Source of the DNA: Anaerolineales bacterium
GTDB lineage: Bacteria > Chloroflexota > Anaerolineae > Anaerolineales > Villigracilaceae
Length of the DNA stretch: 64,000 bases
Direction of reading: 5' to 3'
NCBI GenBank assembly: GCA_019187665.1
Contig: JABARH010000017.1
Coordinates: forward strand, 121,931 to 185,930
The notes under the pieces are model-generated. The model searched no databases. It was given only the letters and a program-made list of their open reading frames with translations, and was not told the origin of the DNA. The position numbers and the translations under genes are program-made. Every line of letters starts with the position of its first letter. Within the stretch, counting starts at the first letter, position 1. Positions 27,641-36,556 of the stretch are shown in pieces.

Positions 27641-27646
27641 TACAAT
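27641..27646 (+). promoter_or_regulatory. -10 box for a leaderless thioesterase transcript
   Basis: TACAAT ends 6 nt before the ATG at 27653, with no ribosome site between. Confidence 0.55.
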
Positions 27647-27652
27647 GTTCCC

Positions 27653-28108
27653 ATGAAACGACAACTTCCCCATCACGGCTGGTGTTTTGTGTGCGGGACA
27701 GAAAACCCGCATAGCATTGGAATTACGATGTGGGTGGACGATGATGGCATCCTAACCTCCGACTTCACCCTCGGCCTCGCCCAGCAAGGTCCGCCGGGCT
27801 ACGCGCACGGAGGCGCCAGCGCGGCCATCCTCGACGAGGCGATGGGCCTCGTGGTCTGGGCAGCGGGACACAAAGTAGCGGCCGTCAATCTCGAGATCAA
27901 CTACAGCCAGCCAGTTCCGCTCGATCAGCCGCTGCGCGTCGAGACACGCATCACAACAATCGGCGAACGAAAGATTTTTTCCAGCGGCAAGATCCTCCTG
28001 GCGGATGGAAGCGTTGCGGTCAGCGGGCGCGGCATCTACGTATCCGCGCCGAAGTTATTCAAGAATGTGCATCTGGAAAAACGCACGTCCGATTTTAACC
28101 CCGGATGA
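27653..28108 (+). CDS. Hotdog-fold thioesterase (PaaI-like)
   Basis: 151 residues. The N-terminal WCFVCGTENPHSIGI is typical of a widespread PaaI-like subgroup, followed by the hotdog helix GYAHGGASAAILDEAMG with the conserved HGG and an active-site acidic residue, then VNLEINYSQPVPLDQPL. These proteins hydrolyse acyl-CoA thioesters; the acyl group is unknown. The stop codon overlaps an ATG (28105) of the lipoprotein frame. Confidence 0.87.
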   Translation: MKRQLPHHGWCFVCGTENPHSIGITMWVDDDGILTSDFTLGLAQQGPPGYAHGGASAAILDEAMGLVVWAAGHKVAAVNLEINYSQPVPLDQPLRVETRITTIGERKIFSSGKILLADGSVAVSGRGIYVSAPKLFKNVHLEKRTSDFNPG

Positions 28109-28167
28109 AAACGCCTAGCGGGAACAATCGCAGCGTGGAAACGTCAAACGAAAAAAACGGAGCAACC

Positions 28168-28620
28168 ATGAAGCGCCTGTTGATTTTCCTGCCCGCCCTG
28201 ATCCTGCTCGCCGCCTGCGCCTCCTCCCCGACGCCCCGGGCGGATGCCCCCGTGGACAGCCACTCTCCCTCAAACGGATCGCCGCCCGCGTACGCGCCGC
28301 GTCCGAATGACGATGAACTTCTGCGCGGCGAAGCCTATGTCGATTCGGTTGAACTGCTCACGCTGGAAAGTTATCCGCTTCAATTCGCGCTGATCCTCAA
28401 AGGCAGCCTGCCCACTCCGTGCCATGAACTGCGCGTGATGCTCAATGAACCGTTCGAGAATAACAAAGTCATCTTGATGGTTTATTCGGTCGCCGATCCA
28501 AACTCGATTTGCGTTCAAATGCTCCAGCCCTTCGAGCAGACTATTTCCCTCGGCAGTTTTCCCAGCGGGCATTACGCGCTCTGGGTCAACGGAAAACAGG
28601 TCGCGGAGTTTGATGCGTAA
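28168..28620 (+). CDS. Small lipoprotein of unknown function
   Basis: 150 residues from the ATG at 28168 (GGAG upstream). This start gives a clean signal peptide (KRLLIFLPALILLAACAS) with lipobox LAAC; the earlier ATG at 28105 would bury it. After a Pro/Ser linker, the body is a single beta-rich domain with a conserved-looking Cys pair (PTPCHELRV, NSICVQML). I do not recognise the family. It is probably co-transcribed with the thioesterase and followed immediately by the octamer array. Confidence 0.65.
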   Translation: MKRLLIFLPALILLAACASSPTPRADAPVDSHSPSNGSPPAYAPRPNDDELLRGEAYVDSVELLTLESYPLQFALILKGSLPTPCHELRVMLNEPFENNKVILMVYSVADPNSICVQMLQPFEQTISLGSFPSGHYALWVNGKQVAEFDA

Positions 28621-28630
28621 GGGGAAGTAG

Positions 28631-28718
28631 GCAGGTAGACACGTACACACGTACACACGTACACACGTACACACGTACACACGTACACAGGTAGACAGGT
28701 AGACAGGTAGACAGGTAG
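28631..28718 (-). repeat. Octamer tandem array, 11 units
   Basis: Eleven contiguous 8-bp units (ACACGTAC, then ACAGGTAG); on the minus strand they read GTACGTGT and CTACCTGT, the same NTACNTGT motif as the array at 24291-24394. A few more degenerate copies follow at 28753-28776. Confidence 0.9.
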
Positions 28719-28782
28719 ATACGCAAGAGCCTCCCGATCAACGGAAGGCCCTTGTACCTGCGTACCTGTGTACCCATCCCCC

Positions 28783-29526
28783 TCAATGCGCCAAAATCTG
28801 CGAGAGGAATAATTTTGTGCGTTCCTCTTTTGGGTTCTTGAAAATGTCGTCCGGCTTGCCGCTTTCCACGATCTGACCCTGATCGAAGAAGAACATGCGG
28901 TCCGCCACCGCGCGGGCAAAGCCCATTTCGTGAGTCACGACCAGCATGGTCATACCGGACTTCGCCAATTCCACCATCACATCCAACACTTCTTTGATCA
29001 TCTCCGGGTCAAGCGCGGAGGTCGGCTCGTCGAAGAGCATGATCTTCGGCTGCATGGCCAGCGCGCGGGCAATGGCGACGCGTTGCTGCTGTCCGCCCGA
29101 AAGCTGGCCGGGGAATTTTTGCGCCTGGTCCGGAATCCCGACGCGTTCCAGCAACTGCATGGCGACCTCCTCCGCTTTTTGCCTGGTCCACTTGCGGACT
29201 TGCAGCGGCGCCAGCGTGATATTTTGCAGGACGGTTAAATGCGGGAAGAGATTGAATTGCTGAAAGACCATGCCGGTCTCCGCGCGCACCTGCTCGATGT
29301 TACGCACATCGTGAGTCAACTCGATGCCATCCACCAAAATCTGCCCGCGCTGATGATCTTCGAGGCGGTTGATGGTACGGATGAACGTGGACTTGCCCGA
29401 CCCGGAAGGGCCGAAGATGACGATCACCTCGCGCTTTTTCACGTCCATGCTCACGCCGCGCAAGGCGTGATAGTTGCCATACCACTTGTGCACATCGCGC
29501 ACGGAAATAATATTGTCCTGCGTCAT
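28783..29526 (-). CDS. Polar amino-acid ABC transporter, ATP-binding protein
   Basis: 247 residues, the usual size for GlnQ/AapP-type ATPases. Walker [11 protein letters not shown]-loop [12 protein letters not shown], signature [15 protein letters not shown], Walker [15 protein letters not shown] and the H-loop VTHEMGFA are all intact. It is the last gene of the four-gene operon SBP-permease-permease-ATPase and couples ATP hydrolysis to uptake at the membrane. A weak hairpin (GCCTTCCG/CGGGAGGC) lies about 30 bp past its stop. Confidence 0.92.
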   Translation of the reverse strand: MTQDNIISVRDVHKWYGNYHALRGVSMDVKKREVIVIFGPSGSGKSTFIRTINRLEDHQRGQILVDGIELTHDVRNIEQVRAETGMVFQQFNLFPHLTVLQNITLAPLQVRKWTRQKAEEVAMQLLERVGIPDQAQKFPGQLSGGQQQRVAIARALAMQPKIMLFDEPTSALDPEMIKEVLDVMVELAKSGMTMLVVTHEMGFARAVADRMFFFDQGQIVESGKPDDIFKNPKEERTKLFLSQILAH

Positions 29527-29543
29527 CGCTCATCTCCTTTGGT

Positions 29544-30740
29544 CTATCGTCCGCCCGCGCCAAGCCGCTCTTCCAGCCGCTGGCTGAGGTATGACATGCC
29601 ATAGCTCAACACCCAATAGATCAATGAAATAAATACGTACACCTCGCGCTGCAAACCCAAAAAGGCGGGTTGCGCCAAAACTGTTTTAGCGATACCCAGC
29701 AGGTCGAACAGCCCGACAATGGCGACCAGCGAGGTATCTTTGAAGACCGCGATAAACTGACCAACCAGGATCGGAATCACAAGCCGCAATGCCTGAGGCA
29801 GGACGATCAACGTCATCGTCTGTGCGCCGCTCAAGCCCAGCGCGTGCGCCGCTTCATATTGTCCGCGCGGAATCGCCTGAAGCCCGCCGCGCACATTTTC
29901 CGCCAGATACGCCGCGCTGAACAGGGTCATGCCGACCATGGCGCGCACGACGCGGTCAATCGCTACACCTTCCGGGAGGAAAAGCGGAAGCATCAACTGC
30001 GCCATGAACAGGATCGTGATCAACGGCACGCCGCGCACCAATTCGATGTATGCCACACTCGACCAGCGGATGATCGGCAACTTGGAGCGGCGCCCCAGGG
30101 CAAGCAATACGCCCAACGGGAACGAAAACAGAATCGCGACCACTGTCAGCAGGAAGGTGAGCAGCAACCCGCCCCATAAATTGGTGGTGACGATGGGGAC
30201 CGCGCTTCCTTCGGTCTCCGACCAGCCGCGCGTGAGCAGGATGATGACCGGCAGGAGAATCACCCATCCGGCGATCACGCTCCGTTTAAGGGCATGCGGG
30301 CGGGCGCGCCCCAACCCCCAGCCGATCAGCCCCGTGAGGGTCAACGCGGCTAACCAAATACGCGAGGCGCTTCCAAAAGGCAGGAGAATCAACAGCGCCG
30401 GGGTGAATAAAACAACAAATGCATATTTTGATCCGCGCGCCCAAATGCCGATCGAGTTTCCCGCGAGGAAAAAAAGGATCGCGAGCCAGGTCCATAGACG
30501 CCATGCCTGCTCGATGGGGTATTGCCCGATCAGGATCAGGCGCAGGTTGGCGGAAATGACCTCCCACTCGGCGACGGTCAATGCCCAGGTGAGGAATCCC
30601 TTCACCGCCCAATAGACCAGCAGTGCGCCGAGGACCGTTAAGAGCGAGTCGAGCCACGAGCCGAAGAGGTTTTTGCGCATCCAGCGCAATGGACCGGAAC
30701 GTTCGGTCAGCGGGGGCAGGACAGAGTTTAAGTTTGCCAT
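29544..30740 (-). CDS. Amino-acid ABC transporter permease (AapM-like)
   Basis: 398 residues, longer than the basic 220-residue GlnP permeases because of an N-terminal extension with extra membrane helices, as in AapM. The EAA loop is in GQYEAAHALGLSGAQTMTLIVLPQALR (only the first part quoted is conserved: EAAHALGLSGAQT). IELVRGVPLITILFMAQLML is the family's His-permease signature. It follows the first permease by 1 bp, so the two are translationally coupled and form the transmembrane heterodimer. Confidence 0.9.
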   Translation of the reverse strand: MANLNSVLPPLTERSGPLRWMRKNLFGSWLDSLLTVLGALLVYWAVKGFLTWALTVAEWEVISANLRLILIGQYPIEQAWRLWTWLAILFFLAGNSIGIWARGSKYAFVVLFTPALLILLPFGSASRIWLAALTLTGLIGWGLGRARPHALKRSVIAGWVILLPVIILLTRGWSETEGSAVPIVTTNLWGGLLLTFLLTVVAILFSFPLGVLLALGRRSKLPIIRWSSVAYIELVRGVPLITILFMAQLMLPLFLPEGVAIDRVVRAMVGMTLFSAAYLAENVRGGLQAIPRGQYEAAHALGLSGAQTMTLIVLPQALRLVIPILVGQFIAVFKDTSLVAIVGLFDLLGIAKTVLAQPAFLGLQREVYVFISLIYWVLSYGMSYLSQRLEERLGAGGR

Positions 30741-30741
30741 A

Positions 30742-31923
30742 TCAACGCTCCACCAATTTGATGCGCTGGTTGTACCAGTTCATCAGCGCGGAGGTGATCA
30801 GGCTGAAGAGCAAATATGTCGCCATGACCATGGAGATCATTTCCACGGCGCGTCCGGTTTGATTTTGAATCGTGTTCGAAACATAGAACACGTCCGGGTA
30901 GCCGACCGCAATGGCGAGCGAGGAATTTTTGATCAGGTTCAGGTATTGACTCGTCAGCGGCGGGATGATGACACGCAGGGCTTGCGGAAAGACGATCAGC
31001 CTTAAGGTTTGGAAGGCATTCAAGCCCAGGGCGCGCGAAGCCTCCACTTGCCCTTTGGATACGGATTGGATTCCGGCGCGCACCACTTCGCCGATAAAAG
31101 CGGAGGTGTATAGCACGAGGCCGGAGGTCAACGCCATGAATTCGGGGCTGAGGATTTTTCCGCCGGAGAGATTCAAGCCCTTGACAAACGGCAGGTCGAG
31201 CGTGAGCGGCGCTTCGGGCAGGATTAACCATCCAGCCGCGCCGATCAGCAGGAAGGCAAGCAGGCTCCAAAGCAGGGACAGCGGCGGGCGTCCCGTGCGC
31301 TTGCCGTGCGCGCGCAGGGAGAAGAAAACGATCAGGGCAAGGAGCAAGCCCGCGAGCAGGATCAGGCGGAAGGTTGGGAAGGAGGCGGTTGGGAGTCCCC
31401 AGGGAATGCCCACGCCGCGATTCGTCAGGATGATATCGCCGGGCCAGAGGAGGGCGTCTTTGACGCGCGGCATTTTAAGGAAGACGCCGAGATACCAGAA
31501 GACGAGGAAGACGAGCAGGGAAAGGTTGCGGACCAGTTCAAGATAAAATGCGGCGAGGCGATTGATGATGAAGTTGGTGGAGAGGCGCGCCACGCCCAGA
31601 ATGATGCCGAGGATGGTTGAGAAGAGGACGCCGAGGATGCTGACGTTGAGCGTGTTGACCAGGCCGACGAGGTAAGCCTGCCAATAGGATGAGTTGCGGT
31701 CATAGGGAAAGGAAAATTCAGAAATGTCGAAGCCGGAGAGTCCTTTAAGAAAGTCCAGACTGATCGTGATGCCTTGCTTCGCCAACCCAGCCTTCATGTT
31801 TTGATAGATGATGAGGGCAAGCAAAATCAGCGCGGCGGCAAACGCGGCTTGACCGAGTATGTTTAAAACGCGTTCGTCGCGCCAGAGTGGGATGGAGTTT
31901 TTTTGCTGCGTCTGATTTTGCAT
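30742..31923 (-). CDS. Amino-acid ABC transporter permease (AapQ-like)
   Basis: 393 residues from the ATG at 31923; an in-frame TTG five codons earlier is possible. Membrane helices run through the protein, with YLELVRNLSLLVFLVFW and the EAA loop VEASRALGLNAFQTLRLI. The long insert between helices (residues 130-230) is typical of AapQ rather than GlnP. It is preceded by a 14-bp-stem terminator located after the binding-protein gene, so it is transcribed by read-through or from an unseen promoter. Confidence 0.9.
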   Translation of the reverse strand: MQNQTQQKNSIPLWRDERVLNILGQAAFAAALILLALIIYQNMKAGLAKQGITISLDFLKGLSGFDISEFSFPYDRNSSYWQAYLVGLVNTLNVSILGVLFSTILGIILGVARLSTNFIINRLAAFYLELVRNLSLLVFLVFWYLGVFLKMPRVKDALLWPGDIILTNRGVGIPWGLPTASFPTFRLILLAGLLLALIVFFSLRAHGKRTGRPPLSLLWSLLAFLLIGAAGWLILPEAPLTLDLPFVKGLNLSGGKILSPEFMALTSGLVLYTSAFIGEVVRAGIQSVSKGQVEASRALGLNAFQTLRLIVFPQALRVIIPPLTSQYLNLIKNSSLAIAVGYPDVFYVSNTIQNQTGRAVEMISMVMATYLLFSLITSALMNWYNQRIKLVER

Positions 31924-31988
31924 GGATATGTGCCGCAAAATTTATTTTGCGTCCGGCCGGGCGACCCCAGGGTTGAGGTGCAGAAAAA

Positions 31989-32026
31989 AAACAGAGGGCG
32001 GGAGGATTATCCCCCGCCCTCTGTTT
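31989..32026 (-). terminator. Intrinsic terminator between the binding-protein and permease genes
   Basis: AAACAGAGGGCGGG and CCCGCCCTCTGTTT form a perfect 14-bp stem, followed on the minus strand by eight T residues. Such intra-operon terminators commonly keep binding-protein mRNA in excess of the membrane components. Confidence 0.85.
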
Positions 32027-32039
32027 GACGATACGCGAT

Positions 32040-33164
32040 CTAGCGGAAGGGCGGCGCGTAGAGCAGGCCGCCATCCACGTAGAGGCTGTTGTAGCCGCGC
32101 GGGATGTAAGTGGGGGTGTCGGGGCCGAGGTTACGGTTGTAGACTTCGGCATAGTTGCCGACGAGTTTGAGGATGTTGTAAGCCCAGTCGTTGGTGAGGC
32201 CGAGTTTCAAACCCAGGTCGCCTTCGACGCCGAGCAGGCGCTTGACTTCGGGAGCGGTGGCGCTGGACTTTATATCGTCCACGTTGGCAGAGGTGATGCC
32301 AAATTCCTCGCCAGAGAACATGGCGAAGACGGTCCACTGCGCGATGTCGAACCATTGATCGTCGCCATGGCGGACAGCCGGACCGAGCGGTTCCTTGGAC
32401 ATGGTCACGTCGAGGATGACGTGCGCGGCCGGGTCGGCCAGGACGGTGCGGCGCGAGACCAGGCCAGATTTGTCGGTGGTGACCGCGTCACAGCGGCCTT
32501 CGGCATAAGCGGCGAAGGTTTTATCGGCGTCTTCAAAAACCGCCGGGGTGTAGGAGATTCCGTTGGCGGCCATCACGTCGGCGAGGTTGAGTTCGGTGGT
32601 GGTGCCGGTCTGCACGCAGACTGTTCCACCTTCGAGTCCAGCCAGGTCGGTGATGCCGCTGTCGGTGGGAACCATCATGCCCTGACCATCATAGAAGGTA
32701 GTGTGGACGAAGTTGGTGCCGAGTTCGGTATCGCGCACAAGCGACCAGGTGGTGTTGCGGCTGAGGATGTCAATTTCGCCGGATTGCAAAGCAGTGAAGC
32801 GTTCGGCGGCGGTGACGGGGCGGAACTCAACTTTGGAGGGATCGCCAAAGATGGCGGCGGCAAGGGCGCGGCAATAGTCCACATCGAAACCGGAGAAACT
32901 GCCATCGGCGGCGACGTAGCCGAAGCCGGGCACCTGGGCGTTCACGCCACAGATCAGGTTGCCGCGCGTCTTGACGGTTTCAAGAGTCACGCCATATCCG
33001 GCCGGGGCAACGACGGCCGGCGCGGCCGGGGCGATCACGGTGACGACGACCGTTTCTTTAACGGTGACGGTCTCGCCGGGGGCGGCTGGCTGGGCTCCGC
33101 CGCACGCGGCGAGCAAAAGGCTGAACAGAACCAGCACGGATAGGATACTCAATGTCTTACGCAT
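32040..33164 (-). CDS. Amino-acid ABC transporter substrate-binding lipoprotein (AapJ-like)
   Basis: 374 residues with a signal peptide and lipobox (LLLAACGG) followed by a Pro/Val/Ala linker. The binding-protein family 3 fold is clear: VKTRGNLICGVNAQVPGFGY, FSGFDVDYCRALAAAIFGD, RFTALQSGEIDILSRNTTWS, VMAANGISYTPAVFED. Length and order fit AapJ/BztA proteins that bind a range of polar L-amino acids. A TATAAT at 33262-33267 is the likely promoter and GGAG precedes the ATG. A 26-codon leader frame overlaps its start. Confidence 0.9.
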   Translation of the reverse strand: MRKTLSILSVLVLFSLLLAACGGAQPAAPGETVTVKETVVVTVIAPAAPAVVAPAGYGVTLETVKTRGNLICGVNAQVPGFGYVAADGSFSGFDVDYCRALAAAIFGDPSKVEFRPVTAAERFTALQSGEIDILSRNTTWSLVRDTELGTNFVHTTFYDGQGMMVPTDSGITDLAGLEGGTVCVQTGTTTELNLADVMAANGISYTPAVFEDADKTFAAYAEGRCDAVTTDKSGLVSRRTVLADPAAHVILDVTMSKEPLGPAVRHGDDQWFDIAQWTVFAMFSGEEFGITSANVDDIKSSATAPEVKRLLGVEGDLGLKLGLTNDWAYNILKLVGNYAEVYNRNLGPDTPTYIPRGYNSLYVDGGLLYAPPFR

Positions 33165-33229
33165 GTTCTTCTCCTTGGAATGGGGTGATTTGGATACGAC
33201 AACTTGTTTACTACTTTTTTCTCGATCAA
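33149..33229 (-). CDS. Possible 26-codon leader peptide
   Basis: AAAGGAGG (33234-33241) lies 4 nt before a TTG (33229) that opens a 26-codon frame (IEKKVVNKLSYPNHPIP...) ending 15 bp inside the binding-protein gene in another frame. The ribosome site is stronger than that of the main gene. It may couple translation or be accidental; amino-acid content gives no attenuation hint. Confidence 0.25.
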   Translation of the reverse strand: MIEKKVVNKLSYPNHPIPRRRTCVRH

Positions 33230-33285
33230 AGCGCCTCCTTTCGGGTCATCGTATTTGCGGGATTATAGCAAAGAAAGCGACGGAT

Positions 33286-33762
33286 TTATGGTTTTCGCAC
33301 AACAGATTCAAATCTGGCGTTGACCAGATCCGCCAGCGCGTCGGCGGAAAGTTTAATGTTGAGTCCGCGCTGTCCGCCGGAGATGTGAATTTCGCCCGTG
33401 GCGCGCGCGGAAGAATCAAGGATGACCAGAAAGCCTTTGTTAATCAACGCCAGCGGCGAGATTCCGCCAGCCTGCAATCCGGTCAACTGTTCGGCTTCAT
33501 ATTCGGTTGGCAGGTGGACCTTTTTTTCACCGAGGGCGGCCGCCAGCAACTTCAAGTCCACTTCGGAGTCGCCGGGAACGACCACCAGAAGCGGCTTCTT
33601 CTTTTCGCGGGCGACGACGATCGTCTTGAAAATGGCAGCCGGTTCCACGTTCAGAAAACGGGCCGTTTCGAGCGCGCCGAGTTTCTCCGCTGGGGTTTCA
33701 TACGCGCGGTAGGGAATTTTCTTGGCGTCGAGCAAGCGCGTGACATTTGTGACAGGGGTCAT
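33286..33762 (-). CDS. ybaK: Cys-tRNA(Pro) deacylase (YbaK/EbsC)
   Basis: 158 residues from the ATG at 33762. The family pattern is complete: FLNVEPAAIFKTIVVA with the key Lys, then VVVPGDSEVDLKLLAAALGEKKV, LTGLQAGGISPLAL and the C-terminal ISGGQRGLNIKLS. The enzyme hydrolyses Cys mischarged on tRNA-Pro. An in-frame upstream start at 33870 would overlap the divergent cNMP gene and is rejected. A TATATT box lies in the shared 55-bp divergent promoter region. Confidence 0.93.
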   Translation of the reverse strand: MTPVTNVTRLLDAKKIPYRAYETPAEKLGALETARFLNVEPAAIFKTIVVAREKKKPLLVVVPGDSEVDLKLLAAALGEKKVHLPTEYEAEQLTGLQAGGISPLALINKGFLVILDSSARATGEIHISGGQRGLNIKLSADALADLVNARFESVVRKP

Positions 33763-33817
33763 GTTGGCATCTCGTGCTAAAATATAAAAGTATTGTACCC
33801 CACCCCGGAGGACCCCC

Positions 33818-34270
33818 ATGATCACAAAAGAGTCGCTGGCTGAGTTTGATCTGTTTCGAGACCTGTCCACAGAGGCGCTCGAAGAGATCGCGGAGATCGC
33901 CGAAGAAACATTTGTCGGCGCGGGCGGGTATGTTTTTCACGAAGGGGGGCGCGCAGATCAATTGCACCTGCTGGTGAGGGGCAGCATTGCCCTGCGCGTC
34001 AAATTGACCTCGCGGCCGGAGGCCGTCACCGTGAGCATCGTCTCGCGCGCGCGCCAAACACTGGGCTGGTCCGGTCTGGTCGCGCCGAATCATTACACCG
34101 CTTCCGCATTTTGCGAAGAGGACAGCATGTTGGTAACGGTACCGGCCGAACGGTTCATGCAAATTCTCGAAGCGCACCCCGCCGACGGATTCAAGGTCAT
34201 GCTGCGCGTCACTGAAATCATCTCAGACCGGCTGCGCAACAGCCGCCAGGCGCTTTTGAAGACATTGTAA
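33818..34270 (+). CDS. Cyclic-nucleotide-binding domain protein
   Basis: 150 residues, one cNMP-binding beta-barrel with no helix-turn-helix, so it is not a CRP-type regulator. Seen are FDLFRDLSTEALEEIAEIAE, YVFHEGGRADQLHLLVRGSI (the barrel turn) and a phosphate-binding-cassette region QTLGWSGLVAPNHYTASAFC in which the usual Arg is not obvious. A C-terminal helix follows. GGAGG precedes the ATG. It may sense a ligand and act through a partner, or ligand binding may be lost. It lies just before rel. Confidence 0.8.
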   Translation: MITKESLAEFDLFRDLSTEALEEIAEIAEETFVGAGGYVFHEGGRADQLHLLVRGSIALRVKLTSRPEAVTVSIVSRARQTLGWSGLVAPNHYTASAFCEEDSMLVTVPAERFMQILEAHPADGFKVMLRVTEIISDRLRNSRQALLKTL

Positions 34271-34308
34271 TTTCGTTTCGCCAGCGGGGGAGACACCGGC
34301 AACTGCGT

Positions 34309-34314
34309 TACAAT
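34309..34314 (+). promoter_or_regulatory. -10 box for a leaderless rel transcript
   Basis: TACAAT ends 6 nt before the rel ATG (34321), with no ribosome site. Confidence 0.55.
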
Positions 34315-34320
34315 CACCGC

Positions 34321-36543
34321 ATGAAAGCCGCGCAAGCCCTGATCGGGATGGATGAATTGACCGCGTCTCTGCCGGACAGCTACACCCTGCCAGAACGCGA
34401 GCAGATTTCGCGCGCCTACCGTCTCGCGGAGGAGGCGCATCGCGGACAAAAACGCGCCTCGGGCGAACCATATGTTGCCCACTGCGTCGCCGTTGCCAAA
34501 ATTCTCGCCGATCTCAGAGTCCCGCCGGAGGTGGTGGCTGCCGGGCTCCTGCACGACACCGTCGAGGATACCGCCGTCACACTCGAGGACCTGCGCCGCG
34601 ATTTTGGAGAGACGATTGCCACGCTGGTGGACGGCGTGACCAAGTTGACCAATCTGCCGCGCGTCTCGCGCGACGATCAACTCGCCGGTCACGAGAACGG
34701 GGAGCCTGCGGCGGATTCGCAGGAACACAACCCTGCCGCGCTGGGCCGCAAACGGGATATGGTCAGCGAAACGCTGCGCAAAACCTTCCTTGCCATGGGT
34801 GACGACGTGCGAGTGACGCTTATCAAACTGGCCGACCGCCTGCACAATATGCGCACGCTCGGTCACATGCCTGAACACAAGCGTATTCGCATTGCCCAGC
34901 AGACTCTCGACATTTTTGCGCCGCTCGCCAGCCGCCTCGGCATCTGGCAGATCAAGTGGGAACTCGAAGACCTCTCCTTCTATGTCACCAACCCGGACAA
35001 ATACCGGGAGATTGCCGCAAAACTGGATGGACCCCGTCCAGAGCGCGAAGCCAGCATTGCGAACATCATCGAAGCGATCCGCGCGCTGCTCGAAAAACAC
35101 AATATCAACGTGGAGATCAGCGGGCGGCCGAAACATATCTATTCGATCTATAAAAAGATGCTCCGCAGGGGTAAGTCGTTCGAGCAATTGCGCGATATCC
35201 GCGCCGTGCGCCTCATCGTCCCCGATACCCAGGCCTGCTACGCCACTCTCGGCTTGATCCACACTACCTGGCGTCCCATCCCGCACGAATTCGACGATTG
35301 GATCGCCAGCCCCAAGGACAACTTTTATCAATCCCTGCACACGGCCGTCATCTTCGATGACGGCAAGGCGGTGGAAGTGCAGATCCGCACGCCAGAGATG
35401 CACCAGAACGCAGAGTTCGGCATCGCCGCGCACTGGCGCTACAAAGAGGGACGCGCGCGCGATTCGGCGTACGAACAACACGTCAACTGGCTGAGAGCCA
35501 TGATGGATTGGAGACATGATGTGAACGACGCGCAGGAATTCGTTGACAGCATGAAGTCCGACGTATTCCAGGATCGCGTGTACATCTTTACACCCAAAGG
35601 CGACATCATTGACCTGCCGGCCGGGTCCACGCCGATTGACTTTGCCTATCATGTGCATACCGACATCGGCCATCGCTGCCGCGGCGCGCGCGTGGGCGGA
35701 AAACTTGTCCCGCTGGATCAGACCTTGAAGACCGGCGATCAGGTCGAGATACTGATCGCCAAGCGCGGCGGGCCCAGCCGCGACTGGCTGAATTTCAACC
35801 TCGGCATGGTGCGCACCCAGCGGGCCCGTTCCAAGATCCGCGCCTGGTTCAAAAAAGAAGATCACGAGGCCAATCTCTCTTCAGGGCGGACCCAGCTCGA
35901 ACGTGAATTGACGCGACTGGGAATCGCCAACATCAATTACGAAAAACTGGCACGCAGCCTGGCGTACAAACAGCCCGATGAAATGTATGCAGATCTCGGC
36001 TGCGGCGATCTTTCACTCGGCAAGATCATTAAACAGATCGCGGAGGCGACAGAGACGACCGACCTGCTTGAGGCGACCGCCCCCACCACCGAGGCCGTAA
36101 CCACCGAGTCCATCGAGGTGGTCGGGTTGAAGGGATTGCTCACCCAAATGGCGCGCTGCTGCAACCCCATGCCCGGCGACCAGATCGTGGGCTACATCAC
36201 GCGCGGGCGCGGCGCGAGCATCCACCGCCAGGATTGCCCCAACATCCTGAGTTCGGTGGACCGCGAACGACTCGTGCAGGTTTCGTGGGGCAGCCATGTG
36301 CGGACGTATGCCGTTCCGATTCGAATCGAGGCCTATGATCGGCAAGGCCTGATGGGCGATATTTCGAATCTGTTGAATGCCGAGGGCGTGAATATCGTTG
36401 ACGTGAACGTGAAGATGGCGCAGGGCATCGCCGAACTGCGCTTAATCGTGGAGGTGCGCGACATGGAACAACTCAGCCGCATCCTGACGCGCATCGAAAA
36501 TATCCCCAATGTGCTGGAGGCAAAGAGGGTGAAGCCGGGGTAA
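34321..36543 (+). CDS. rel: Bifunctional (p)ppGpp synthetase/hydrolase
   Basis: 740 residues, full length long RSH protein. The HD hydrolase domain (about 40-200) has AAGLLHDTVEDT and LIKLADRLHNMRTL. The synthetase domain (about 250-370) has DIRAVRLIV, FDDWIASPKDNFYQSLHTAV and VEVQIRTPEMHQNAEFGIAA. A TGS domain follows (FTPKGDIIDLPAGSTPIDFA), then a Cys-containing zinc-finger-like segment (LTQMARCCNPMPGDQIVGYI) and a C-terminal ACT domain (DRQGLMGDISNLLNAEGV). The intact HD motif argues for a two-way enzyme rather than RelA. It makes and degrades the stringent alarmone at the ribosome. Confidence 0.95.
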   Translation: MKAAQALIGMDELTASLPDSYTLPEREQISRAYRLAEEAHRGQKRASGEPYVAHCVAVAKILADLRVPPEVVAAGLLHDTVEDTAVTLEDLRRDFGETIATLVDGVTKLTNLPRVSRDDQLAGHENGEPAADSQEHNPAALGRKRDMVSETLRKTFLAMGDDVRVTLIKLADRLHNMRTLGHMPEHKRIRIAQQTLDIFAPLASRLGIWQIKWELEDLSFYVTNPDKYREIAAKLDGPRPEREASIANIIEAIRALLEKHNINVEISGRPKHIYSIYKKMLRRGKSFEQLRDIRAVRLIVPDTQACYATLGLIHTTWRPIPHEFDDWIASPKDNFYQSLHTAVIFDDGKAVEVQIRTPEMHQNAEFGIAAHWRYKEGRARDSAYEQHVNWLRAMMDWRHDVNDAQEFVDSMKSDVFQDRVYIFTPKGDIIDLPAGSTPIDFAYHVHTDIGHRCRGARVGGKLVPLDQTLKTGDQVEILIAKRGGPSRDWLNFNLGMVRTQRARSKIRAWFKKEDHEANLSSGRTQLERELTRLGIANINYEKLARSLAYKQPDEMYADLGCGDLSLGKIIKQIAEATETTDLLEATAPTTEAVTTESIEVVGLKGLLTQMARCCNPMPGDQIVGYITRGRGASIHRQDCPNILSSVDRERLVQVSWGSHVRTYAVPIRIEAYDRQGLMGDISNLLNAEGVNIVDVNVKMAQGIAELRLIVEVRDMEQLSRILTRIENIPNVLEAKRVKPG

Positions 36544-36556
36544 ACGCAAACGAACG

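Noticed and set aside
32025..33143. 372-codon plus-strand frame rich in Gly and Asp opposite the binding-protein gene
   Set aside because: Antisense to a clear AapJ-like lipoprotein with promoter, ribosome site and terminator.
34093..35865. 590-codon minus-strand frame opposite rel
   Set aside because: Rel is intact on the plus strand; the antisense frame has no start support or motifs.
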